From Sugiyamaella lignohabitans (lineage: Eukaryota; Ascomycota; Dipodascomycetes; Dipodascales; Trichomonascaceae), in contig NC_031674.1 of the NCBI RefSeq assembly GCF_001640025.1, forward strand, positions 4,833,501-4,897,500: 64,000 nucleotides of DNA. The letters run 5' to 3'. Below are positions 33,411 to 45,500 of the stretch, piece after piece; the first letter of the stretch is position 1; every line of letters begins with the position of its first letter. The position numbers and the translations under genes were made by a program. The notes below the pieces were generated by a model. It was not told where the DNA came from. It saw nothing but the letters and a program-made list of their open reading frames with translations, and made no database searches.

Positions 33411-34317
33411 CTCTCAGAACCCACCAACCGCGAGCGACTCACTCTTGATGATTCTCAAGTTTAGTCGCAGTCAAATCATTGGTTCGGTGGAAGCTGGTTC
33501 TTATGGTTCTTAGTAAGTGAGATCACTAATGCCACTAAGTGTTAAGAAAATTAGAACTACTTTGACTACTGTCGATGCTGCTTCATGTTTGTTTATACAA
33601 GCCACTAATATATAATCTACAGGTTATCGTTTAATGCTGTTAGCCCATTTTCAGTAATTCTCAAAAAACAGGTACATCAATGTCGTCATACATTTCTCGT
33701 TGCCTGTGCAAGATTTGTTGACAAATCTTGTAAACGTTCTTCAGCCTAGGTAAGGATTATCATTGAAAGAAACAAACAGGCTGTCAAAGAAACGCCCTTC
33801 GACTGATACGGCCCATCGCTTTGAAACAATTGAAACAAGGTGGGCGAATAAGAATTTTTCGAAAAAAAATGTCAAAATTCAGTTTATAGACAACGAGAAA
33901 AACTCAAGTCAGAAAGTCCTATTTAGAGGAAGCTACTACAATATAATTGACTGAGCTGCATAGTTTTTCTCGATCGGCATGATTTTCAGGAGTCGAGCCA
34001 CTTATGTCCTCATGCGAACCACTTGGATTGCTGTCAGTTCGGATGTGTCGGGGCAGTGCCATGAACCTTGAATCCTGTTTGGCGAAGGCTCTTTTTTGGA
34101 AGCTGGTACAAAAAAACTAATGGGCCTGCTCAGGCCCTCTATGAATATAGAGGAATGAGCATTAAATTTAATACCATAAATGGCGGCTAGTAGTTGTGAG
34201 CAGCTCTACTATATTCAAATTGCCAATCAGCTAATTGCCAAATTCCTCAGGGATGATCTTATTCCTGATGATGCCAATATGCAGGTACCAAATATACAAT
34301 AAAAGTCCTCGAAAGAC
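33411..34317. other. ~0.9-kb intergenic region between divergent RTT107 and aspartic protease
   Basis: Only short frames, including a basic 63-codon one at 33763-33954 with no recognisable motif. No RNA gene or repeat seen. Confidence 0.45.
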
Positions 34318-34325
34318 TATAAATA
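34318..34325 (+). promoter_or_regulatory. TATA box (TATAAATA) of the aspartic protease gene
   Basis: Canonical TATAAATA 54-61 bp upstream of the ATG at 34379. Assigned by sequence and position. Confidence 0.55.
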
Positions 34326-34378
34326 TCGAGAGTAAGCGCGGGTTGAACTCTTTTTCTTGCAAATGCTAAAGAGATAAC

Positions 34379-35914
34379 ATGAAGCCTTCTTTGAGATCTC
34401 TAACTGTGGCTACCGCACTAGCCACCACTGCTGTTAGTTCACCTGTAAATGATGAAATTGCCAGTCCTGGTGCTGTTAAGTTTGATTTCCACGGGTTAAT
34501 GCATGTTGCCCGAACCCGGTCCGAAAAACTTGCAAGTGACTTCTCAACATCAGTTGGTGAGATATTCGATGATATATTTGATGGACCTGATGATAAAGTG
34601 AAGGCAGCCAGTCGTGCTGGTTCAGACTTTCTTCAAGACAATACTTCCGTCGGTCCCGAAGTCAGTGCTGTTCCGTCTGCAGCTCCTGCTAACATTGTAA
34701 ATAGTAATGTTAGTCTTACGACCGGTTATAATTTCTACTTGACAAACATTACTGTCGGGTCTCCCCCACAAGATATTGAAGTGGGTCTTGATACTGGCTC
34801 TCCCTATCTTTGGGTATTTGGTCCTGAAACCTCGTACAACAATGCCCCCAGGTTTTTCCCTAATCAATCGACCACTTTCCATAGTTCAAACCAAAGTTTC
34901 ACAGGACTTTATGGAGCTGGTGGTGTATTTGGCACTTGGGGCCAAGACAACATTGGTATCAAGGGCGCGGAAGTCAATCAATTTCCATTCGGCGTAATTA
35001 ATCAGTATGACTTGGCTTCGGGAGTTCCTGGTTTACTAGGAGTTGGCCCGAACTCAAATCTTACAAACGAGACTTATGCAAACCTACCAGAGGCCCTGTA
35101 TAGACAGGGAGTTACAAAATCTCCAGCATTTTCTGTCTTTTTGGACTCTGGATCTAGTGATGGTTCTGTGATTTTTGGAGGCGTTGACAAGGCCAAATTT
35201 CAAGAACCAGTTTATGTTTATGACATTGCTAAAACAGGCTCTGAGCCTACCTACTATTATCAATTAGCACTGAGTAGCCTTGCCTTGAATAATGGTAGCT
35301 CTTACGATGTATTTGGCCCCGCTGTGCTGGACACCGGATCGCCATTTAGTCAACTGCCCCCTGGTTTCGTCAATCAAGTTGGTCAAGGCCTCGGATTTAC
35401 ATATTATGACAAGTACCAATGTTGGTACAAAGCTGCCAATTACACTGGACCGATACCCGATGAATCCATCACTATGACTTTTGGTCAGTTTAATGTAGAA
35501 ATTCCCATTGAGGATCTCATTATTCCAGGCGAATATATGTGGGCACAAGACGGCCCAGCTGGTGCCGAAAACGTCCAAGCACTGGGTCTCATGGGTACTC
35601 GAAGTTATCTTATTGGTGACCATCTTTTCAAACACGCATATGTTACGTTTAATTCGCTAGCTGGTAAAATATACCTTGCTCAGGCTGTACCCAGCTCTTC
35701 ATCAGATATTGTAGATCTGGTAGGATCAGACTTTCCTGGTGCTGTGGCAGGAGTTAACAACGGCAGTTCTACTGATCCTTACCAGTCATTTACTTATACA
35801 ACATTGACGCCAATTGCTACACCAACCGCTTCAACTGGCAACAGCAACTCTATTATTACCAACTCTATCAGCACCATGGTCACCAGTGCTCCTCTCTTCT
35901 ATTCTGCCACTTAA
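34379..35914 (+). CDS. Secreted aspartic endopeptidase (pepsin/yapsin-like)
   Basis: 511-aa A1-family protease. The N-terminus is a signal peptide (MKPSLRSLTVATALATTAVSS) followed by an acidic pro-region to about residue 105. Two catalytic DTG motifs are seen: Asp138 in GLDTGSPYLWVFG and Asp318 in VLDTGSPFSQLP, with the usual hydrophobic residues before each. There are many N-glycosylation sequons (e.g. NITV, NQST, NQSF, NLTN, NETY). The tail after ~455 is Ser/Thr-rich as in yapsins. The last residues (APLFYSAT) do not form a hydrophobic GPI signal, so I predict a soluble or wall-associated enzyme rather than a GPI-anchored one. Which subfamily is unclear. Single exon. Confidence 0.88.
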   Translation: MKPSLRSLTVATALATTAVSSPVNDEIASPGAVKFDFHGLMHVARTRSEKLASDFSTSVGEIFDDIFDGPDDKVKAASRAGSDFLQDNTSVGPEVSAVPSAAPANIVNSNVSLTTGYNFYLTNITVGSPPQDIEVGLDTGSPYLWVFGPETSYNNAPRFFPNQSTTFHSSNQSFTGLYGAGGVFGTWGQDNIGIKGAEVNQFPFGVINQYDLASGVPGLLGVGPNSNLTNETYANLPEALYRQGVTKSPAFSVFLDSGSSDGSVIFGGVDKAKFQEPVYVYDIAKTGSEPTYYYQLALSSLALNNGSSYDVFGPAVLDTGSPFSQLPPGFVNQVGQGLGFTYYDKYQCWYKAANYTGPIPDESITMTFGQFNVEIPIEDLIIPGEYMWAQDGPAGAENVQALGLMGTRSYLIGDHLFKHAYVTFNSLAGKIYLAQAVPSSSSDIVDLVGSDFPGAVAGVNNGSSTDPYQSFTYTTLTPIATPTASTGNSNSIITNSISTMVTSAPLFYSAT

Positions 35915-36099
35915 AAGAATCATTGGACAGTGATACCCCTGCCTAAGTCAATTGATATTATAGATATTATATGTACATACACAATAAATCTTAGTAGGTT
36001 TATAACAACAGGTTGATTACCCGAAGTAACTGATTTGGTGCTTTAGTTTTTATAAATCATTTATGATTTAGAACTACTTCACATTATATTTCTAACTTT

Positions 36100-39000
36100 T
36101 TAAGCTTTTCTCGAGAATGCTCCAGGCACGTATTTACGAGGGGCGGGAGTAGATGAGCTAGTAGACTCCGAGGCGGGTGATGTAGCAGAGGCTGGGGGAG
36201 GGCGCGAGGCAGTAGCAGGAGCACTACCGTCTCCAGCAGACCGTCTGAGGGCTCCAGGAACGTATCTACCGGCAGATGGTGCCGAAGCAGCAGAACCAGC
36301 GGCACCAGCAGAAGCAGGAGCACTAGCGGCACTAGCAGAAGCAGGAATACTAGCAGAACCGGAAGCTGCTCTAAGGGCGCCTGGGACATATTTACCAGTA
36401 GTGGCGGCTGCAGCAGGAGCTGGAGAAGCAGACTCACCGCTATTAGTGGAAGCTGCACCAGAAGCAGCAGAAAGGCGACCGGGTCTATAAATATGGGCCT
36501 TCTTCTTTTCCTCCTCTTCTCTTCTGAGTTTCTCTTCAGCTTCACGCTCAGCATCCCTGGCAGCTTGTTCGGCGCGTTCACGCTCTTCAGCCTCTCGTCT
36601 CTTTTGTTCACGTTCACGGTCGGCACGAACCTTGGCAATACGAGCCTTTTTCTCCTCTTCGAGTAACTTTTGGTTACGAGCACGCTTAGCTTCGAATTGA
36701 TCACGACGCTTGCTCTCAACAGCAGCACGGAATGCCTCGTAGTCAGGAACAATACGCTCCAATCTAGCTTTGAGATTAACAGCTTCTTCATACTGTTGTT
36801 TGGATTTGATAAGGATACCCTTCTTTCTGGCTTCATATGCCTTGATATCGGCCTGTTCTTGAAGTTCAGCATCCTTCTCCCAGAATTCAATCTCCTCAAG
36901 CCTGTAGGCTCTCTCCAAATGATCCATACGACGGCCAATAATACGTAGTCGCTCGTTGAGGTCTTTGTTTTCTTTTGCAAGTTGCTCGACTTGCATAGAT
37001 CTCAGTTTATTGGTGTCGAGGTCCTCCAAGTTGTTAACGTCAATCTTAATAATACCCTTGCTGTTAATTTCTTCGGCGATCTTTCTCTTTTCCTCCTCCT
37101 TAATAGAATCTTGTTCGCGCTTAATACGCTCCAATTCTCTCTTTCTCTGTTCGTCAGCAAGTCTTTGTTGCTCAGCAGCTTGCTCTTGTTGAATCTGGAG
37201 GGCACGGTTCTTTGCTTCCTCCTCCTCACGTCTAATTTGTTCCAACTCAGCGTTCTTTTGGCGAGTCTCAATCTTATCCTTACGGGCCAAAGCTTGAACA
37301 TTATCCTCCTCAAGGCCAGCCAAAGCACGCTCAATAGCAGCTTGACGCGAAACTAACTTGTAGTCAATATACATGGGGTCGACAACACTGACGGTGGAAA
37401 AGAGTGACTTGGCCAAGTTAGAGAGACGAGATCTAATAATCTCAGCAGGAGTAGGTTGAAGAGCAGATGCTCCAGAGTAGTTGGAACTTGGGGCAGACTT
37501 GAGATTGACATCATCTCTGAAAGTAATTGATGAACTCTCGTGGTCAAGTATGATGCCAAACTCTCCCTTGTGGCAACCCATAACAATAAAGCGCTCGATT
37601 TCAATGCGACTGGCGTTGAAAGGAGCTGGGAAACTAGCCAAACTGATAACAAAGTCAAGCTTGACAGTTTTGTAGACTTGAGACAATTGTTGAAACAAGC
37701 GGGTCAAGATAACTTGATAAAGAGGCTTGATATAGGGCTGATAGTTGGGGTCAGAACCAATCTTGTCAACAACGGGACCAAGACGCTTTTTGATACTAAG
37801 AGGATGGAAGTCAACTTCAAGGATCTTGTACAAGTCACGGATTTCAGGACGAACGTGAGCCAAAACATTCTTTGACAAAGCAGAAGCTAACAAGGACTCT
37901 CTAGTAGGAGTCTTGGTCAAGTTGAGTAAACCAGACAAACGGGTGTTGCGATGCTTTTGGTCATCGATTTCGTATGAATTGCCAGTAGCAGATGCAGCTC
38001 CGCGAGGAGGGATAGCAAGGACTGAGACTAACAGCAAAGAGGCGATACGGACCAACTCACTCTCGGGCACACTACGGGCCTGAAGGACCAAGCTGTAGAA
38101 TCTACTCCAAGCAGCAGCATGGTAGAGGTTGTTTCCGCTAACAGAGAAAATACGAGCAAGGTTCTCGTAGTAACTAGCCATAGTGGAAACCTTGGCGGGT
38201 CTCTTGGAAACTGTCAACAAGGTGTGGACATCTTCGACAGATCTAAAGGCCTCTTGCCATAGCTCGAGCTTTACAGCGATATTGAGTTGCTCGAAACGAG
38301 TGTCCAAATATCTTTGTAAAGTGTCAGCGTCGCTGAGGTCGATGGGGTTCAAAGCACCCGCGTTCTTGTATTGACCAGAAGCAGATTGAAGGTGGCTTCT
38401 AAGCAACTCGCAGAGTCTACGGAACTCGGTCTTACGGGTGTATTTAAGACAGAAGCTAAAAGCTTGATGAACAACCTGCTGATACAAAACTTCCAACTTC
38501 GAATTATTACGAAGGACATCCAGAACACTTCTATAAGCTTCCCACAAGAACTTCAACCATGGAGTTACCAATTCACGATCAGTACGGTCCTTGGTCTGTT
38601 CACTAGAAACTGTAGAGAGGAGAATATCTTCTGGTGAGTCTTCAGCCTCCAAATCATCATCAGCGTCAATCTTGTCGGCCTCAACTTGAGCGTCGGTGAC
38701 CTTAGCCTCAGCAAGTTCCAAAAATCTCTTCACAACAATCTCAATAGATCCAATGGAAGTAAGTTGGATGATTTTCTTGTATTGGTGAAGACCATCCTTG
38801 ATGATTTTACCCTTTCTCAATTCAACGGAAAGCTCTGCGAATCTAAGAATAATAGGCTCCAGAAAATCAATGGAAACGTTTCTGCTTCTCTTGGAAGAAA
38901 TAGTTTCATAGAGCAAGTCAAGAGCAGCAGCTGACTGATCAACGTGGATCAGTTCTTCTGCCCTTTTAAGCACGTTTTCAGGACGCGCAAATGGTGCCAT
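36100..39000 (-). CDS. TIF32: Eukaryotic translation initiation factor 3 subunit a
   Basis: 966-aa scaffold subunit of eIF3, which recruits mRNA and other factors to the 40S ribosome. The start MAPFARPENVLKRAEELI is characteristic. The helical N-terminal half contains a PCI domain at about 320-500. A long charged helix rich in E, K and R runs ~560-880 (spectrin-like region that binds eIF3b/g). The end has three short repeats with the motif YVPGAL/F separated by low-complexity Ala/Ser/Pro, the last one followed by SRKA. I start at the ATG at 39000; the frame is open further upstream but only from a TTG. Codon bias is strong, as for an abundant protein. Confidence 0.95.
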   Translation of the reverse strand: MAPFARPENVLKRAEELIHVDQSAAALDLLYETISSKRSRNVSIDFLEPIILRFAELSVELRKGKIIKDGLHQYKKIIQLTSIGSIEIVVKRFLELAEAKVTDAQVEADKIDADDDLEAEDSPEDILLSTVSSEQTKDRTDRELVTPWLKFLWEAYRSVLDVLRNNSKLEVLYQQVVHQAFSFCLKYTRKTEFRRLCELLRSHLQSASGQYKNAGALNPIDLSDADTLQRYLDTRFEQLNIAVKLELWQEAFRSVEDVHTLLTVSKRPAKVSTMASYYENLARIFSVSGNNLYHAAAWSRFYSLVLQARSVPESELVRIASLLLVSVLAIPPRGAASATGNSYEIDDQKHRNTRLSGLLNLTKTPTRESLLASALSKNVLAHVRPEIRDLYKILEVDFHPLSIKKRLGPVVDKIGSDPNYQPYIKPLYQVILTRLFQQLSQVYKTVKLDFVISLASFPAPFNASRIEIERFIVMGCHKGEFGIILDHESSSITFRDDVNLKSAPSSNYSGASALQPTPAEIIRSRLSNLAKSLFSTVSVVDPMYIDYKLVSRQAAIERALAGLEEDNVQALARKDKIETRQKNAELEQIRREEEEAKNRALQIQQEQAAEQQRLADEQRKRELERIKREQDSIKEEEKRKIAEEINSKGIIKIDVNNLEDLDTNKLRSMQVEQLAKENKDLNERLRIIGRRMDHLERAYRLEEIEFWEKDAELQEQADIKAYEARKKGILIKSKQQYEEAVNLKARLERIVPDYEAFRAAVESKRRDQFEAKRARNQKLLEEEKKARIAKVRADREREQKRREAEERERAEQAARDAEREAEEKLRREEEEKKKAHIYRPGRLSAASGAASTNSGESASPAPAAAATTGKYVPGALRAASGSASIPASASAASAPASAGAAGSAASAPSAGRYVPGALRRSAGDGSAPATASRPPPASATSPASESTSSSTPAPRKYVPGAFSRKA

Positions 39001-42000
39001 TTTTACCTTTTTTATTGCAAACGAACTGGCCTTTACAAACAGGAGATCTAGCAAGGTGGTGAAGCGCCTGTTCGTCAGTGTCAATTTTTCACCCTTTCCA
39101 ATGCATATGCGGGATGAAATTTACTTCTGAGCCGCGCGGCGTCGCTAGACTTTTCACAATGAGATTAGAGGTAACTTTATTTCCAACCTTTCTGAATAAT
39201 ATTTATATAGTTTTTATTGTCGCCAGCTGCAGATTTTATTGAAAAGCTGTCATTATATTTGTTGTTTTAGTCTATTTTAAAGCGATAAAATATGGCGGAC
39301 TTCGGTTCTGGCAAAAAGCAGGTTTTTGTCACGTGACTGGTGTCTGGACATTGCCTTGACAACGAGATAATGATATAGTAAAGAGCATAAAAATGTGTTT
39401 AAGTTGGTTGGTATAATAAGCCTCTGTTTAATGTTCTGATCTATGTTCTCTGACGTGACTTATGTTGAATCCGAGTCGAACAAGTTATGTGTTATGTATA
39501 TAGGTAGAGTAATGCTATTGCATGGACTTAAGAGTGATTATATTTAAGTGGTAGCTCAGTCCGAGCGAACCCTGGTCTCGCAAGTAAAACCATTTTAAAC
39601 GAGACACGATACAACACCGATTGAACTGACTGAAGAAAAAAATAGTGCTTTTTTTTTCATGGATGGCATCATCACAGCCAAGCATTGACCGTTAGCACAA
39701 TCGGCCTGTTGATTCGGAAAACCATCGCCGAGAGGAAATATTCGAATGGCTTGGATCTTCTCAATCCTCTCAATTTGTAACATGTCCCTGACGTTCATTC
39801 CGATGGTTTACAATCTGAGCGTTCGATTCACCGGTTCAGGGTCCATCCGATTTAGGAAATCTTACCACACTCTGCACTGAGACCACTAAAACACGATTGA
39901 TCGGCACTCTTATATAACATTCGTTAGTTTTGCATATGCAGGCCAGGCTTCGGCTACTGTGGATATAGCAGTCTGATCCAAAAGTAACTGATTGGGCACT
40001 TCAAACTTGTTAGTAGTTTCTCATACAATCGAAAGCTGGATCCAATGTTGATCACTTAATACAAAGATATATTTCCTTCAACATTTATTCCCACCTGTTT
40101 GTAGAAAGACAACACGTCAGCTAGAATCAGTACACTCAGAAACACATGTTCTACACTGCATATATCAGAGGACCGAACATGTGCGTCCTCTAGCATTGGC
40201 CAATCGCTACCTCTAGTGGACCCTTCTGCTTTTATACATATGGCACTGAACACCTGTCCAAATTACTGTTCTATTTTATGACTGCAATTCGACGTGTGAG
40301 GACCACCCCTAATTCATCACATGCAAGGGGCAGTAGTACATCTGATGAGGTCACATATAGGGCATCATGTTGGGTCCGTGGGCTAAAATATAATCCTTGG
40401 CAATTAAGCTAGATTTCTTATCCATGCACAACGTGGCCAGCTTGACAGAACATCTGCTTATCTAAGCGCTAGTAGTAGTTGGCATATGACCTATGACCTG
40501 TATCACACTTATTATTGTATTAACTGTATTAGTATAATCAACCTCAGCCTAGGTTTCTTACAGATGATAATACCATCGCAAGACCTGATAAAGGGTCTGC
40601 TAAAGTTTAAATATTTTTTCATTATGTCATGGATGCTTAGAGTAATGCATCAAACCACGGGCTAAGGCGGATCAGATAGTGAAGATATGAAACACACCCA
40701 AGAGATCGACGATAACTACATCTGGGGAATCCAATTACTGTTTGGGATTCTTTAAAACAAATACACTCAAAAACTCATTTGGGTTTTTCGGCGCAGTGCA
40801 GGGCCTCATATTCATAAAATCGAAGAAGAATTTCTACTACTAAAAGTACAAGTTCCATCGGTTGGAAGATTCATGCTCATCGGCAGCCTACCAGCTTGGG
40901 AAATGGAAATTTTCGTGAGAGTTTCAACTTATCTACCCCGCTCGTATACAGAAGTGGGCGATCAATGCATGTGCATGCTTATTGGCCACCCCATGGAACT
41001 CGCCGTGGTTACTTTTTCTTAGTGAAAAACGGTATGCGTATACCTACATACAGATAAATGCAGTATTGTGAAAGACCCCAATCTGAACAGTGGATCTGCG
41101 ATTACATAGATATGAGATCCGAATGCCGCTTTAGATTAAACTGTGCTTTAAAGCCACTCCCCACTTCAGTCCAAATGGATGGGTTGTTCGCGAGAAAGTC
41201 ACATTTAGGGATTTGGCGAGCTTGATATTCAAGTCAGTACAAAGAAGCTAGGCTCTATAGAACATGTCAATTTGCTTCAACTCGGTAGCGGCGGCAACGT
41301 CAAAAATGAACCGCAGCATAAAGTTTCACATTGTTTAGCCCCCTTGAGTTCACTTGCCGCCCCAAGAGCATATGTTGGAGAAACTTTCGATAGCCACTTC
41401 GCCCGAATACTTTTATTGTTGGAATCTACTTTGAACAAGCTGCTCGGAAGCGTAATGACATAACTGCACCCTCCATATCACAAAGCAATGGGAAGTCCTG
41501 AAGAAAAATTACAGGATAGGACTTAGTAGATGTTGCTCCTCAGCTCCTGTCAGCATGCTGCCAAATAATTTTTAGACCGTTCCATGCTTCGCCCTACAGC
41601 TGAACACATAATATCATGGTGTAAAACCATCGGCAAAACAGGAGAAACTCAGCGTTTCATCTTCATGCACGTATCTCCCACCATTTTGTCACCAACCGTC
41701 AGTTCCATGAAAGCGTCAGAGAGATCGCTGACTTAAATACATGCTCGTCAACGGACTTTAACCGAAATATATAAACACAGTCTTAATAATCCTGATATTT
41801 CATGGTCAAAAGCTAGGGATCTATTCTTATCAAATATCTTGAGGCCACTTGATCCTTTTCTTTATCAGCCAGGTTAGGCGGTAACCCCTGCTTTTCTTTT
41901 TCCTGCATTACGCCGAAATTAGTATATAGGATTAGGGTGATAATCTAGATCTGCATCTGAAAAAAGAAATTGAAAACAACAGAAAACGGGCTTAAATTCC

Positions 42001-42464
42001 TAAGAAGGTCCATCAATGAGATCAAATTTAAGATCGCTCTGAGGGCTGACACAAAATTTGGCTTACTTTCGTAAGGTTGACAGTTTGCTTGTCTTTGATT
42101 CTTGTTATTGTCTTCCAATTGGAATACTCCTCAGCATCTACAGCCAGAAATTTAACATTATTTGACCCTGTTCATCGTGACCAATTTTTTTAAGGGGCCC
42201 TCTGCAAACGCGTTTTACGTTTCAACTGACTTCCCATTCTCTAAATATTATTCGCCTCCTGGACTTTACTGCCTAATTATTTTGAAGAGAACGACAAGGC
42301 CATTATATTTTCTTCAAAGTAGCCAGGTATATCATTCAGTTCCTCATGTTACCGCCATCTGGTATAGTTTCCGACGCAGTATCACTCTGGGGTCCAATAT
42401 AATCTGTTTGTCGAGTCCCCTTTCTATTTATTTATTTCTTATTTATTGTTGCGGTCGGTTGAAG
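39001..42464. other. 3.5-kb stretch without a supported gene
   Basis: Between divergent TIF32 and the 1711-aa gene. Only frames below ~115 codons without recognisable motifs occur. TCACGTGAC at 39329-39337 lies 330 bp upstream of TIF32. ACGCGT occurs at 42208-42213. I looked for tRNAs and transposon motifs by eye and saw none. Confidence 0.5.
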
Positions 42465-42587
42465 GTAAGTATGAAGCATTGTTTACAAATAGCAAGATAG
42501 ATTCGACCTTTGTGTTATATAGTATATCGATCTTGCTAAGGTTTGTAAGAGTCGGGAGCTCTCTGGTTACTAATTCTAACATTCAAG
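42465..42587 (+). other. Probable 5'-UTR intron of the 1711-aa gene
   Basis: Donor GTAAGT at 42465-42470 and a TCTAAC branch point 7 nt before acceptor CAAG at 42587, only two bases before the ATG at 42590. The signals match those of the coding introns in this window. It is inferred without transcript data. Confidence 0.55.
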
Positions 42588-42589
42588 CC

Positions 42590-45500
42590 ATGACTGTAGT
42601 CCAATCTCTAGCTTCACCGGCCTTTGTGTTTCCGGACCCCAATGTGGACACGATCCGATTTGATTCGGGTTCGTCATCTCTCTCATCGTCATTTTCTGAT
42701 AGCACAACCTCGTATTTGGGGTCAACCAGGGGGAGTGCTTCTGGAGCAGGAACTTCATCGCGCAAAGATGAATCCATTAACTCTTTTTCAATGTACACTA
42801 CTGATTCCTTACATAGTCATTCGCAATCGCATCAGACAAATAGCATATTGAATGGCTCACCCACGTCATATTTTTCGCATAAACCTTCATCTTCACTATC
42901 AACCCCACATGAGGCACCAAGGGCGCTCAATGAGACGCTACTCACTATTGATTCACTTCTCCAAATCGACACCGCAGTATTAACAGCTAAATCATCAGCT
43001 AAGAATAGTGCTACTCAGCTAACACAATATCTCATCCACTACAATATTGTGCACCGTTTACATGTATCATTGACACGATTCCACTCAGCCTTGGCTGAAT
43101 CACCATCTTCCCGATACGATTCCGCAAAGTTTTCATCATCTTATCAACAAGCCGTCGAACAGTGCTCTCAACTACTAAGCGAGAGCTTCAAAGTAAGGCC
43201 GTCAAATTTTCCATCTGTGCTCCGCTACCGTCAACGGGAATTGTTGAACTCATTCCTCACATTGCTCAAATCTGCACCTTCTTTTATATCCACAGCTCTA
43301 CTATCAATGTCAGCATCGGATTTAACAAACTTTGTTGGTGGAGCTAATCATGATTTATATGAAGATGTTTCATCCCTGAATCGAACGAGACCATTAGATA
43401 TTCTCTATTATTCAGTTTTTCCCCCTGATACACTTCAGTCCCAGAAAAAGGAATACTTTGCCGATATTTGTAGTGCTTTACTGGAACATAAGAGAGGTAC
43501 AAACTTCTGCTTTGCCGTTTTCGATAGGATTATGAACGATACTGGCCATCCTTACACTAACGCATTTGAGACCGTTCTCTATACTCTACTCCAAGAGGGT
43601 AGTTTTCTTAGCTCCACTGCTCAAAATGGTACTCGACCAATCGGGGGCCACTCATCTCCCGTATCTGCCACTAATTCAGAATACCCGTCTCCCGAGTTAC
43701 CAAATGCTACACTTGCCTCTTCTTCGTCTTTTTCGTTAGCCACCGCCACGGCTGCTAGTGCTCGTCTTAGGCTCAGGAAAGCTTCTTCTTCATCAGTATC
43801 GTTATCATCCAGTGATGAGCCTCTAGACAATGTGTCACAAGATTACCTCCGAAATTCCGTCGAGCTCATCGTCGAGTTCATTGATAATCAGTCTAGTGGT
43901 GCAATTCCAGAGGCGTTTTTAAACTTTGTGAAGGTGGTGGTTGGCAAACTTCCTGAGGAGTCACAGAGATCTTCCACTTTGCTTATTGTTGTCAAATACT
44001 TTTTCTCGGTACATCTTCGCCGCTCTATGATCTATCCGGAGAGACTGGGGATGCTGTCTGATTATTACATCAGCGATGTACAGCGTAAGAAAATATTGGG
44101 TCTAGTATTCAATAAGTTATATAACTTGGTAATGTCATATGCATATGGTGCCCATCAGGAGGGGTCTGTGGTTAATAGTTCACTACACGAGAAAACTAAG
44201 AAGCATTTAGAAAGCATCCTCTCAAGGTTTGATCCCGATGAACAAAAGTCACATGCAAATACAGCAGAAGGAACTTCGTCAACTCCAATGCCATCCTCAA
44301 TGTCTTCCCCCCTTCCTTCTAAAAGTTTGTACTGTTCTCCTGGACAACTTTTTGTGATGACTCCCTCGGATATCGTATGTCTATACTCAGCCTTGTTTCC
44401 GACTTTTGCACTACGTCAACGTTCCCAAAACTATAATACACACGCATTAAACGTTGACACTTCGAAACGGCCCTACAATCCATATGGGGTTTCATCTTCT
44501 GGAACAGGTCTACCTCATTACTCTGAGAGTTCTTCGTATACGCCAGGTGCTGGTACAGTTAGCGGGTCACATTCCCAAACGGAAAGTTTACCGAGCCTAA
44601 CTGAGGTTGATCAATCCTTTAATGTTAACAGTTTTGATCACGACTACGAAGAAGGTTCAGGTAGCTCTACGCCGCGTTTAGGGCCTAGCGATGATTGCGC
44701 CTGGAGCCTGGAAGATATTAAAACGGATGTAGAACCGGTGATTGAGGAGTTGATCAAAAAATTTCCATACCTGCAGTTTAGAGACAATTCGCAATACTTG
44801 TATTCTCTACGTCCTAGCAAATTACAGACCTTCAGAGTTCCGAGCCCAACTTCGGAAAAATGGCATATATTTCAGGTGGGTAACGACAGCACTGTTCATG
44901 ATGTTAGGCCCGAATCGTTACTTGAGCAGGTATACAATGTGTCACAAGTCCCTGACTTGTCTACGTCTCAAGAAGTAGACGACATGATCTATTCTTTGCC
45001 AGTTGCGCCGGCCAATAGAGGGCTAGTGTCGGTTATCAAAAGGGCCGTTGAAAAGATTGTTTCGCATATCTCGAGCTCTCCATATCCGAGATCTCATCAA
45101 GAACTCCATATTAACAGTCCTAATGATCTGGAATCGCTTTCAGACACTTCTGCGAGCTACTTGTCCGACCTCTTGGCAGAGTCTCTGGAAAAGAGCATTG
45201 CTAATAATAAGTTCTTGGATGCCAACGAATATTCCAATGCCGCTAATGCATTAAGAAAATTGCTACCCAGCTCAATTAGTGCTACATATGCCCAGGTTGC
45301 AATTGCTCTCAACAATTATGTTATATCACTTATTTCGAAAGAAAAGACATTTGCCCTTCAAAGGATGCAGAGTCAGGCTAAAGCTTGTCAGGCCCAGATT
45401 ATTCCCTTTGAAATTCAGCTCGAAGCGGCTAAAAAGAGATGTGATATCTTACTTGTTTACCTCGGAAATTTGCGAACAAAAATTTGGTATTCTACGGAAG

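Noticed and set aside
36084..36980. 298-codon minus-strand frame overlapping the end of TIF32
   Set aside because: Same strand, shifted frame over the low-complexity C-terminus; Leu- and Arg-rich with no motif, while the eIF3a frame is certain.
39550..39600. tRNA-like string GTGGTAGCTCAGTCCGAGCG
   Set aside because: It resembles a D-arm but no anticodon or T-arm cloverleaf follows.
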